A stretch of 64,000 nucleotides of DNA, taken from the NCBI GenBank assembly GCA_910588565.1, contig CAJUPF010000002.1:1-64000 (forward strand), written 5' to 3'. The DNA is from an uncultured Lachnospiraceae bacterium. GTDB taxonomy: Bacteria > Bacillota > Clostridia > Lachnospirales > Lachnospiraceae. Positions within the stretch are counted from its first letter, which is position 1; each line of letters begins with the position of its first letter. The position numbers were made by a program, and so were the translations under genes. Below are positions 1-6,723 of this stretch, piece after piece. Below the pieces are notes generated by a model. It was not told the DNA's origin. It made no database searches and was given only the letters and a program-made list of their open reading frames with translations.

Positions 1-1290
1 CTTCGTCAATTCCTGCTGCAGACGCATATCCCGGCCCTTCATATAGCTTCTGACCGCCAGAAAATCTTCCTTATATAGTTTTGCACTGTACATCTCCCTG
101 CCCCGCTCTACCAGATTATGCGCTTCATCCACCAGAAAAATATAATCCCCCTTTTGCCCTTCCGCAAAAAAACGCTTCAGATATACATTGGGATCAAATG
201 CATAATTGTAATCACAAATCACAGCATCCGACCAGGACGCCGCATCCAGGCACATCTCAAACGGGCAGACCTGATGTCTCCTGGCCTGCGCAAGCAATAT
301 TTCTCTTGTAAAAAAATCTTCCTTTTGCAGCAGCTCAAACACTGCGTCATTTACCCTGTCAAAGTGCCCTTTCGCATACGGACAATGTACCGGATTGCAG
401 TCCAGCGCCAAAGTATCTCCGGAGGGGGATTCCACGCACAGACACATTTTTTCCTTCGCGGTAATGGAAATCACTTTTGCCCGGTATCCTTTTTCAGAAA
501 GCAGCGAAAACGTCTCTTTTGCCACCGTCCCGGTTACAGTCTTTGCCGTCAGATAAAAAATCTTATCCGCAAGCCCTTCTCCTACGGCTTTCACTGCAGG
601 ATACACAGTAGAAAGTGTCTTTCCGGTACCTGTAGGCGCCTGGATAAACAGATTTTTCCGCCGCAGGATCGTTCGGTAAACATCCTGCGCCAGTTCTTTT
701 TGTCCTTTACGGTATGGATATGGAAAGTCCAGACTGGCAATTGACGCTGTCATCTTCTTTCTCCAGGCCGTCTGAAAATCCGCCCATTTCTGATACTGCC
801 CCACAATCCCCAAAAACCACTTTTCCAAATCCAAAAACGCATATTCTTCCCAAAAACGACGAATCTCCTCTGTATCCAGATTGCAGTAGGTCATCTGTAT
901 GCCAATCCGATCCAGATTCTGTTCCCTGGCATACATATAAGCATAACACATGGCCTGCGCTTTATGGACAAATACTGGTTCTTCCAGCCATTCCAGATTC
1001 TGATATACGCCTTTGATCTCATCGATCACAACCGGCTCGTCCTGAATAATGCCGTCTGCACGTCCTTCAATCAGAAGCTGATACGAATCTGTCTCATACA
1101 AAATTTTCAACGGAACCTCCGCACGATAAGCGGCGCCCATCCTTCTTTGAATTTTCCGGTGTATCCTGCTGCCTTCCTGCATCGCCTCTGTACGCCTGCC
1201 CGCGCCAATCCGGTTATCAATATCACCGGAACGCAGAATAAACTCAACCAGATTCCGCACCGATAATTTAATCAATGGAAGTTCTTCCAT
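1..1290 (-). CDS. ATP-dependent DNA helicase, DinG/Rad3 (XPD-like) family, 3' end outside window
   Basis: Superfamily 2 helicase that probably unwinds DNA for repair or recombination. The 430 visible codons start at an ATG at 1290 and run off the left edge. An N-terminal PD-(D/E)XK-like segment (residues about 15-110, with the acidic/lysine string VVIDEIKG) precedes the helicase core. Walker A is APTGTGKT (about residue 219), the DEAH box reads VDEAHNL (about 393), and between them lie cysteines arranged as in the Fe-S cluster of XPD/DinG (MCLC, DCNPVHC, VCPFEMC). Family members are about 780-800 residues, so roughly half is present. The gene stands alone on the minus strand. The nuclease-like front is typical of the Firmicutes branch; whether it is active cannot be told. 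Confidence 0.85.
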   Translation of the reverse strand, partial: MEELPLIKLSVRNLVEFILRSGDIDNRIGAGRRTEAMQEGSRIHRKIQRRMGAAYRAEVPLKILYETDSYQLLIEGRADGIIQDEPVVIDEIKGVYQNLEWLEEPVFVHKAQAMCYAYMYAREQNLDRIGIQMTYCNLDTEEIRRFWEEYAFLDLEKWFLGIVGQYQKWADFQTAWRKKMTASIASLDFPYPYRKGQKELAQDVYRTILRRKNLFIQAPTGTGKTLSTVYPAVKAVGEGLADKIFYLTAKTVTGTVAKETFSLLSEKGYRAKVISITAKEKMCLCVESPSGDTLALDCNPVHCPYAKGHFDRVNDAVFELLQKEDFFTREILLAQARRHQVCPFEMCLDAASWSDAVICDYNYAFDPNVYLKRFFAEGQKGDYIFLVDEAHNLVERGREMYSAKLYKEDFLAVRSYMKGRDMRLQQELTK

Positions 1291-1383
1291 GCCAATTCAC
1301 GCTCATTTCCATCCGTAACAGTATCCATATCTTTCCCGTTACTTCTATCGTTCGATACTCCCTGCCATTATAACCTGAAACAC

Positions 1384-1432
1384 CAAAAAAAGAAAGCACT
1401 GCTCTTTTGCTTTCGCAAAACCGCAATGCTTC
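1384..1432 (-). terminator. Rho-independent terminator of the HPr-like gene
   Basis: Read on the minus strand, a long stem (AAGCATTGC...GTTTTGC, GAAA loop, GCAAAA...GCAGTGCTT) is followed directly by TTTCTTTTTTT. It lies 50-100 bp beyond the stop of the HPr-like gene. The plus-strand side lacks a T run, so it acts in one direction only. Confidence 0.75.
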
Positions 1433-1436
1433 CGTA

Positions 1437-1472
1437 TAACAGTTCAGATACCTTTCCTGTTGCAGGCATCCA
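1437..1472. repeat. Dispersed intergenic repeat (TAACAGTTCAGATACC type), copy 1
   Basis: Begins TAACAGTTCAGATACCTTT and ends GCAGGCATCC. It sits between a stop codon and a terminator. The same ends recur at 17966-18000 (19 identical leading bases apart from one T) and, more diverged, at 36659-36692. All three lie just downstream or upstream of minus-strand genes. Confidence 0.55.
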
Positions 1473-1484
1473 TATTTTCTCTCA

Positions 1485-1712
1485 TTATGCTACTGCATAA
1501 TCGTTTAATGCTTTTTCAAATACCGGATTTTCACCAAAATACTGAACTGTCAGATTTTTTCTAAGGCCAAGTCCCAATACGCCAAGGATTGATTTTGCAT
1601 CGATATAAATATGATCGCACAGAATATCAATTTCAAAATCACACTGTCCCGCTGCTTTTACAAATTCCTCCACATCCTCTGAATTTTTAAATTGAACTGT
1701 CTTTTTAATCAT
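1485..1712 (-). CDS. HPr-like small protein lacking the phosphorylatable histidine
   Basis: 75 residues, near the usual length of HPr. The half around KSILGVLGLGL matches the HPr region holding regulatory Ser46 (here in AKSILGVL). The loop that normally carries His15 reads SEDVEEFV and has no histidine, so PTS phosphotransfer at that site is impossible. Such Crh-like proteins can only be serine-phosphorylated or bind regulators (family knowledge). The ATG at 1712 was chosen because GAAAGGA lies 9 nt upstream; a longer frame to 1880 would cover the promoter. It has its own promoter and terminator, so it is a single-gene unit. Ends with ALNDYAVA. A role in catabolite regulation is inferred. Confidence 0.75.
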   Translation of the reverse strand: MIKKTVQFKNSEDVEEFVKAAGQCDFEIDILCDHIYIDAKSILGVLGLGLRKNLTVQYFGENPVFEKALNDYAVA

Positions 1713-1764
1713 AACAATCATTCCTTTCACAAAATACAAATATAGTATCTCCTGACATTGTGAA

Positions 1765-1793
1765 ATTATGCCATTTACGTTTAAATTTGTCAA
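1765..1793 (-). promoter_or_regulatory. Sigma-A-type promoter of the HPr-like gene
   Basis: On the minus strand TTGACA (1793-1788), a 17-nt spacer and CATAAT (1770-1765), about 50 nt before the start codon. The surrounding TTTTCTTGACAAAT string is the same as upstream of the gshA-type gene at 15.88 kb. Confidence 0.75.
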
Positions 1794-1993
1794 GAAAACG
1801 CCAATTTCCCAATACCTTAGTTTTTCGTTATTTATCCATTTTTTTGCCGATCCTGGCTTTGTTTTTTTTACAGTATCCAATCCTTTTTCTTAAAAAGTCA
1901 AAACATTTTATACAATTTATTTGACATTTTTTTTAGAAATAAATGACAATTTACAGTATGATTGTGTAATTTGTATAAAATTATCCTGATTTT

Positions 1994-2143
1994 TCATATC
2001 CAGACCAATTGATCGAGCGAGCCCAGACTGCCAGCCGTACAGATGCAGTCTGATTCGTTTTGGTAAAACAGCTGCATAACCAGAACAGGAGAGCCATGAT
2101 CCTTATCCGTCACAGCTCCCCTGTTTTTCTTCCTGTTTGCCAT
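1994..2143 (-). CDS. Small ORF or out-of-frame tail of the preceding gene (49 codons)
   Basis: An open frame starts at an ATG at 2143 (MANRKKNRGAV) and ends at 1994. The same frame stays open upstream past this ATG and overlaps the end of the 132-residue gene at 2173-2571, where it reads DADLRTFLRELQGHMANRKK: protein-like and helical. It contains LVMQLFYQ and DCICTAGSLGSL. Either it is a separate small protein with a weak start (only GGGA nearby), or a frameshift has split one longer protein at about 2175-2200. I do not recognise the family. The AT-rich stretch from 1797 to 1993 holds nothing else clear. Confidence 0.4.
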   Translation of the reverse strand: MANRKKNRGAVTDKDHGSPVLVMQLFYQNESDCICTAGSLGSLDQLVWI

Positions 2144-2172
2144 ATGTCCCTGCAGTTCCCGCAGAAATGTTC

Positions 2173-2571
2173 TTAGATCAGCATCCCTTTTTCTGCTGTC
2201 TGCGCCATTGGGGACTGATAGCGGCTGATCACCCGTATCGTCGCCCAGTCCGGCTTTTTCTTCGCTTCTGCTTTTGCCGTATCCTCCGGCGAGGATGCAT
2301 CCGCATCCTCTGCGTCAGAATCCTTCTTTAGTCCTTCTTTTAATGCCTTTAACACCATACTCTGCCATATGGAATTGGACAGTCCATTCATATAAGAATA
2401 ACCGGAATCTAAGCCGTTCCCAAACAGAAGCCCTGTTCGGCTGTTGAGCAACGCATAATCCAGATAATCGGAAAAACGGCTGCCCGTCTGAGACGCGGCT
2501 GTATTCTGCTGGCTTTTCGCATGATCCGCCGCAAAGTAGGATTCTACAATTCCACTAACGTTTCCTACCAT
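2173..2571 (-). CDS. Hypothetical protein, second gene of the FlgL/FliD-like cluster
   Basis: 132 residues with a good ribosome site (AGGAGACTGCT before ATG at 2571). It begins 9 nt after the stop of the FlgL/FliD-like gene and is probably co-transcribed with it. No signal peptide or membrane segment is visible. The middle (residues 20-75) is rich in Ser, Asn, Gly and Tyr. An acidic/alanine stretch (DSDAEDADASSPEDTAKAE) precedes the end, which reads MAQTAEKGMLI. The frame downstream stays protein-like in another register (see 1994-2143), so a frameshift is possible. Family not recognised; a link to secretion or surface assembly rests only on the neighbour. Confidence 0.6.
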   Translation of the reverse strand: MVGNVSGIVESYFAADHAKSQQNTAASQTGSRFSDYLDYALLNSRTGLLFGNGLDSGYSYMNGLSNSIWQSMVLKALKEGLKKDSDAEDADASSPEDTAKAEAKKKPDWATIRVISRYQSPMAQTAEKGMLI

Positions 2572-2580
2572 AGCAGTCTC

Positions 2581-3264
2581 CTATCCCCAGAAATCATACA
2601 TGCTTCTGGCAAATGAATTGTAAAGCTCTCTTCCTGTATTGCTGTAGCCGTTTAATGCCGCAGAACCAAGCGCCGCCGCATTCTGTGCCACCCTGCTGCC
2701 GACGTAGCTTACTTTTTCCGCAAAACCGGACTCGCTTCCAAAAGCTTTCTTCAGGCTGTCAAGATCGGCGCTCTTTAAGGTATCTTTCTGAATACTCAGG
2801 CTTCCGTCCTTATTTCTGGTAATTCCAACTGCCTTGAGCGCATCCGACTGTCCTGCTGTATAGCCGGAAAGCTCCTGCAGGTAGAACTTATTTAATGTGG
2901 AATCCGAATTTTTTAACGATTTGATTGTTTTGTTATACGATTCCGCCATACGCTCTGCCGTTGCTATAATTTCGGATGTATCCCCTGACTGTTCCGCTTT
3001 CGCGAACAGGGAGTCATCTCCATTGCCAGCCAGCTTTGCTGCATAATCGCTCAGGCTCTCTGCCGAAGACTCCAGCTGCAGGCTGTTCTTTTTACTGATG
3101 CTTCTCAGCAGAGAATTGGTCTGGGTGGTATTTCCCAGAGAAGATAACAGGGTCTGGCTTCCTGTTTTATTCATATTTTGCAAATAATTCAGCATCGACG
3201 TCTGCTGCAGCGGAATTCCGCTTTTCGCGGAAGCTCTGGCCATCATCTGGTTTGTAATTCGCAT
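2581..3264 (-). CDS. FlgL-like N-terminus / FliD-like C-terminus protein of unknown function
   Basis: 227 residues. The first residues MRITNQMM match the conserved start of flagellar hook-filament junction protein FlgL. Residues about 120-200 resemble the last part of the filament cap FliD (an LKAVGITRNKDGSLSI-type strand, then helical LKSADLDSLKKAFG). The whole is far shorter than either family (about 300 and over 400 residues). It is mostly alpha-helical with no signal peptide, as in flagellar export substrates. ATG at 3264 follows CAGGAGGGATTCT. Promoter at 3397-3425 and a leader hairpin at 3291-3346. No other flagellar gene is in the window. A structural or exported role is inference. Confidence 0.65.
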   Translation of the reverse strand: MRITNQMMARASAKSGIPLQQTSMLNYLQNMNKTGSQTLLSSLGNTTQTNSLLRSISKKNSLQLESSAESLSDYAAKLAGNGDDSLFAKAEQSGDTSEIIATAERMAESYNKTIKSLKNSDSTLNKFYLQELSGYTAGQSDALKAVGITRNKDGSLSIQKDTLKSADLDSLKKAFGSESGFAEKVSYVGSRVAQNAAALGSAALNGYSNTGRELYNSFARSMYDFWG

Positions 3265-3290
3265 AGAATCCCTCCTGTACTTTTTATGAA

Positions 3291-3346
3291 GTGTTCCCGG
3301 CAGGCTCCTGTCCTATCGCCTGGGCTGTCACACAGTCCGGGAACAC
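3291..3346 (-). promoter_or_regulatory. Long hairpin in the 5' leader of the FlgL/FliD-like gene
   Basis: GTGTTCCCGG (3291-3300) is an exact inverted copy of 3337-3346, closing a 36-nt interior that holds a further small stem (AGGC/GCCT). The hairpin ends 26 bases before the start codon, just before the ribosome site. No T run follows, so attenuation by termination is unlikely. It does not match a riboswitch class I know. Confidence 0.45.
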
Positions 3347-3396
3347 ACTTAAGATATCATATTAGATATCGGCCTTTGGAGAAAAAAGTCTATAAA

Positions 3397-3425
3397 ATTG
3401 TAATCAATTGTACTTTTTTTGTCAC
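3397..3425 (-). promoter_or_regulatory. Putative promoter of the FlgL/FliD-like gene
   Basis: Minus strand GTGACA (3425-3420), 17-nt spacer, TACAAT (3402-3397). This gives a leader of about 125 nt containing the hairpin at 3291-3346. It resembles a housekeeping rather than a flagellar sigma-28 promoter. Confidence 0.5.
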
Positions 3426-3473
3426 GAAACGATCTCTGTGCATGATAGATTTCTATTCCGTAAAACTGCATTT

Positions 3474-4964
3474 TCATTCTTTACCTGTCTGTAAGCTGGC
3501 GTCTCCCTGCAGCATCACCGTCAGCAAAAACCGTCCTTCCTTTCTCTGTACCTCCATCCTGCCATAATATTTCTCCGCACAGTTCTGGATATTTTTCAAT
3601 CCCAGGCCATGGCCAGGCCCAGATTTCCCGGATACCGGCATTCCCTCTTTCAGATGCAGCGCTCCGCTGAAACTGTTTTCTATCGTAAGAAAAAACATTG
3701 CCCCCTTTCGGCTGGCATGCAGGGAAATAAAAGGCGCCTCCTTCTCTTTTTCACAGGCTTCCACGGCATTATCCAGCCCGTTATTTAGAATCACGCTAAG
3801 ATCAAAGGCATCTATACCCATATGTTTTGGAAAAATAAAATCACTTGAAAACGCAATTTTTTTCTGCTCCGCCAGACGCACATAACGGCCTAACACCACA
3901 TCCGTAACAGGGTTTTGGGTCTGAAATTTTAAATCCAGCTCATTCAGGGAATCCTGCATGGAATCCACATAACGGCGGACTTCTTCTCCCGCCTTTGTAT
4001 CACCGGCTGCCATTCTGGCCAGCAAAGCATTCATATCTGCTATATGGTGTTTCATATCGTGCTTCATTCCCTGGATTTTCAGATGAACGCTTTCCATATC
4101 CTGCACATAAGTTTCCAATTCCCTTGCACTGCTCCACAGCAATTTGGCCCGCTGCCGCATTTCATTTTCCCTTGCCAGCTTATCAAGCATACTGGCGCTT
4201 AGCAGAATCGACGCAATACACAACAAGGACATAACCGGAATCAGCAGATTTAGTTCCGGATACTGCTCAATCAGGCTGTGTACCCCCATATTCGCTTCCC
4301 CGGACAGTTCTCTGGAATAATAAAAGAGGATGCATCGCAGCATCAGCGTAAACAGTAAACCCATCAGCCCCGGAACAAACAAAACTGCCGCTTCCCCGGA
4401 TTCTGCCTCTCCTGATTTGATAAATCGTTTATACCAGCGGATGCAGAGAAACAGACAGGCTGCATTCAATACCGTAATCGTCAGATTCCAGATACATTCC
4501 GCCGTATTCACTCTCTGTATAAACGTATCCATTCCAAGCGCCCCGTCAGCGATGTAACGGCCAATAAAATAATCGGACGCCTGGTTAATGCTCCAGACTG
4601 CAGCCGGATAAAATGTAAAACGTACCAGCTCCGCCAAAGCATAGAATGCCGTGACCAGAGCCGGCAGTTTCATCCGGCTCCTCCGGTACAAAAGCATTCC
4701 TGCAGCCAATGTTGCAAACAGGCTTACTGCTATAGGAAGGATGCTCTGCCTGCTGCTTTTCACCACTCGGTCAGTTCCATATATCACCTGCTGCGCCCAG
4801 CCTGCATGTGAAAAAAACTGGCGGACTGTCAGAAACTGCAGGCACATCAACACTGCAGAATAACGAAAACGTTCTGCAAGCATTCCATGCAAAAGGGATA
4901 CCAGCAGAACGCCCATCAGGGTATAATGGAATAGATCTATTATAAAATACAGCGTATCTTTCAT
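3474..4964 (-). CDS. GHKL-type sensor histidine kinase (AgrC/VirS-like)
   Basis: 496 residues. The N-terminal half is a multi-pass membrane sensor (about 6-7 hydrophobic segments up to residue about 260). A coiled linker and dimerisation helix follow with KHDMKHH near residue 300, the phospho-acceptor region typical of this family. The C-terminal GHKL ATPase has the N box (LNNGLDNAVEACEK) and G box (GHGLGLKNI). ATG at 4964 is preceded by AGGGGA. It lies 42 nt after the LytTR regulator 5007-5744 and is its expected partner. Such kinases usually sense peptides at the membrane. No peptide precursor gene or AgrB-like protease is seen beside it; the S66 peptidase in the operon is the only candidate link. 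Confidence 0.88.
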   Translation of the reverse strand: MKDTLYFIIDLFHYTLMGVLLVSLLHGMLAERFRYSAVLMCLQFLTVRQFFSHAGWAQQVIYGTDRVVKSSRQSILPIAVSLFATLAAGMLLYRRSRMKLPALVTAFYALAELVRFTFYPAAVWSINQASDYFIGRYIADGALGMDTFIQRVNTAECIWNLTITVLNAACLFLCIRWYKRFIKSGEAESGEAAVLFVPGLMGLLFTLMLRCILFYYSRELSGEANMGVHSLIEQYPELNLLIPVMSLLCIASILLSASMLDKLARENEMRQRAKLLWSSARELETYVQDMESVHLKIQGMKHDMKHHIADMNALLARMAAGDTKAGEEVRRYVDSMQDSLNELDLKFQTQNPVTDVVLGRYVRLAEQKKIAFSSDFIFPKHMGIDAFDLSVILNNGLDNAVEACEKEKEAPFISLHASRKGAMFFLTIENSFSGALHLKEGMPVSGKSGPGHGLGLKNIQNCAEKYYGRMEVQRKEGRFLLTVMLQGDASLQTGKE

Positions 4965-5006
4965 ATTTTTCTGTCCCCTATTATTTCATCGTTACATTTC
5001 ATTCGC

Positions 5007-5744
5007 CTACCGCATCAGATACCTCATATACGCAGCCACAAAGTCATTATATTTTTGTTTAGCCAGGAACACGAGTTCTCCGGATTTCAGGGTAATACCT
5101 GTTCTGTCATAAGAAGCCACCTCCTTAAGATGCACCAGATACCCCCGGTGCGATCGAAAAAATCCATCGCCCAGCTTCTGTTCTAATTCTTCCATTTTTT
5201 CATAGTAGGAAAAATCTCCGGCTTTTGTATGCAGAATAATCTTTCTGCCGCTGCTCTCCGCATAATAAATATCCTCTTTTAAAACATTTCGGTAAGCTCC
5301 GTTTACTTTGATTACAAGCGGCGCGGCCACTTTTTTCCCATTGGCTTTAGCCGCCGCTTTCTGTATCACTTCTATCAATTTGACCTCATTGACAGGCTTT
5401 AGAAGATAATGAAATGCTTCCACATCATACGCATCATACACATACTCTGACATTGCCGTAATAAAAATAAGTATCGTATCCGCTCCGGACGCACGGGATT
5501 TCAGACGCCTTGCCGTCTCCATTCCATCTAATTTACAACGTTCCCCTGCCCGGCTCCGCTCACAGGAATCCTTAAGAGGGTTCAGGCAAATATCCAAAAA
5601 TAAAATATCGTATTCCCGATCCGCCTTTAAAAGCTCTTCTCCGGATGCAAACAAATCCGCCTGTACATGAAGCGCACGGCGGATTACATGTTTCAGATAC
5701 TGCCGCGTAGATTCCTCATCATCGCATACTGCTATTTTTAACAT
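5007..5744 (-). CDS. LytTR-family response regulator with an insertion in its receiver domain
   Basis: 245 residues: receiver (1-135), then LytTR DNA-binding domain (about 145-245, with FRSHRGYLVHL). The acidic pocket (CDDEE), phospho-acceptor Asp51 (LFLDICLN) and conserved Lys (LLKPVNE) are present. Between Asp51 and the usual DGMETA motif lie about 15 extra residues (56-70, Cys- and Arg-rich) not normally found there. The gene overlaps the upstream S66 peptidase by 7 nt (stop and start share ATGTTAA), so translation is coupled. It probably controls its own operon or a neighbouring surface gene; no target site was identified. Confidence 0.88.
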   Translation of the reverse strand: MLKIAVCDDEESTRQYLKHVIRRALHVQADLFASGEELLKADREYDILFLDICLNPLKDSCERSRAGERCKLDGMETARRLKSRASGADTILIFITAMSEYVYDAYDVEAFHYLLKPVNEVKLIEVIQKAAAKANGKKVAAPLVIKVNGAYRNVLKEDIYYAESSGRKIILHTKAGDFSYYEKMEELEQKLGDGFFRSHRGYLVHLKEVASYDRTGITLKSGELVFLAKQKYNDFVAAYMRYLMR

Positions 5745-6610
5745 AACGCCCCCTGTAAGATTAGTTCCCGCCCGATTACAATTGCCTTTGCATCCGCCCC
5801 ATGGCCAATTTCTCCGGTTCTGGCGACAGGAATATCTGCTCCCGCAAACTGCTTTGCCAGTTCAGCCGCGAAAAGAGCATACCCCTTCTGTTCCAGTTCT
5901 GTAAATGTCCCCAGCAAAAGCCCGTTGATCTGTGCAAATACTCCCATCTGCTGCAGCTGGGCAAAATAAGCGGTCAGCTGCGCCACGCCTCCGTGAAATC
6001 CCTCCAGAAGCAAAATCTTTTCTCTCATATCCGGCCAGAATGGAGTTCCCGCCAGTTTTAGCAGGCATCTGATATTGCCGCCGACTACAATTCCCTGCAT
6101 CCGCTCCTTCTGCAAAAAATTACAGCCAGACAGATACAATGACTTCCCACCGCCAAGAACGGTATCGGAAAAACGCCTGATCTGATTTTTGGCATCCGTG
6201 CCAATCAGATTTCTTACCTGATATAAAACAGACGATTTACCCGTTTTCGCATAAACAGCATTGATTACTGCAGTCAGATCACTATATCCCCAGAATTGTT
6301 TCCCGGACTTCTCAATCCCCGCAAAATCCAGATACGGCAATATCTCATTTGCAATATCGCCGCCGGAAATATCAAAAATTGCCGCAATCTGCGGATCTTG
6401 ATAAAAACGCATCAGACCGTCTGCTCTCTCCTTACCCGAACCGCTGAAAGGAGAACCGTCTTCTTTCTCATAGATGTAATCACTAAAGACCGGAATCAGC
6501 CCCATTTCACGCAATACGCATTCCAGCCGATCTGTTTTCTCCACTCCTGTCTGCGTATGCGGCCTTCCATTAGAACAGCACACAATCCCTACTTTATCTC
6601 CCTGGTTCAT
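5738..6610 (-). CDS. S66 family serine peptidase (LD-carboxypeptidase / MccF-like)
   Basis: 290 residues, a normal length for the family. MccF-type enzymes cleave amide bonds in murein tetrapeptides or detoxify peptide-nucleotide antibiotics (family knowledge). Visible motifs: nucleophile region WGYSDLTA, the EGFHGG and LLLGTFTELE segments carrying the catalytic Glu, and the IGHGAD histidine near the end. No signal peptide, so it is cytoplasmic. ATG at 6610 was chosen for AGGTGG six nt upstream; a longer frame to 6688 lacks a ribosome site. First gene of an operon with the LytTR regulator (7-nt overlap) and GHKL kinase. That context suggests a response to cell-wall or peptide stress. The exact substrate cannot be told. 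Confidence 0.83.
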   Translation of the reverse strand: MNQGDKVGIVCCSNGRPHTQTGVEKTDRLECVLREMGLIPVFSDYIYEKEDGSPFSGSGKERADGLMRFYQDPQIAAIFDISGGDIANEILPYLDFAGIEKSGKQFWGYSDLTAVINAVYAKTGKSSVLYQVRNLIGTDAKNQIRRFSDTVLGGGKSLYLSGCNFLQKERMQGIVVGGNIRCLLKLAGTPFWPDMREKILLLEGFHGGVAQLTAYFAQLQQMGVFAQINGLLLGTFTELEQKGYALFAAELAKQFAGADIPVARTGEIGHGADAKAIVIGRELILQGALC

Positions 6611-6723
6611 TTGGTCCACCTGCTTCCTGTTTGATATGCTTTCAGCTCTTTCCTGTACAACAGCGTTCTGGCAGCCAGCTTTGGCCAATAATATATCCGC
6701 CTGATGACTGCCAGAAACATGAG

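Noticed and set aside
707..1266. Several short frames on both strands in the first kilobase
   Set aside because: All overlap the edge-truncated helicase, whose Walker A, DEAH and Fe-S cysteines are clear in one frame.
1713..1880. Longer N-terminus for the HPr-like gene
   Set aside because: It would include the TTGACA-17-CATAAT promoter and the ribosome site; the added residues do not look like HPr.
3291..3346. Cyclic-di-GMP or other known riboswitch before the FlgL/FliD-like gene
   Set aside because: I looked for GEMM-type conserved bases and found none; only a simple nested hairpin is present.
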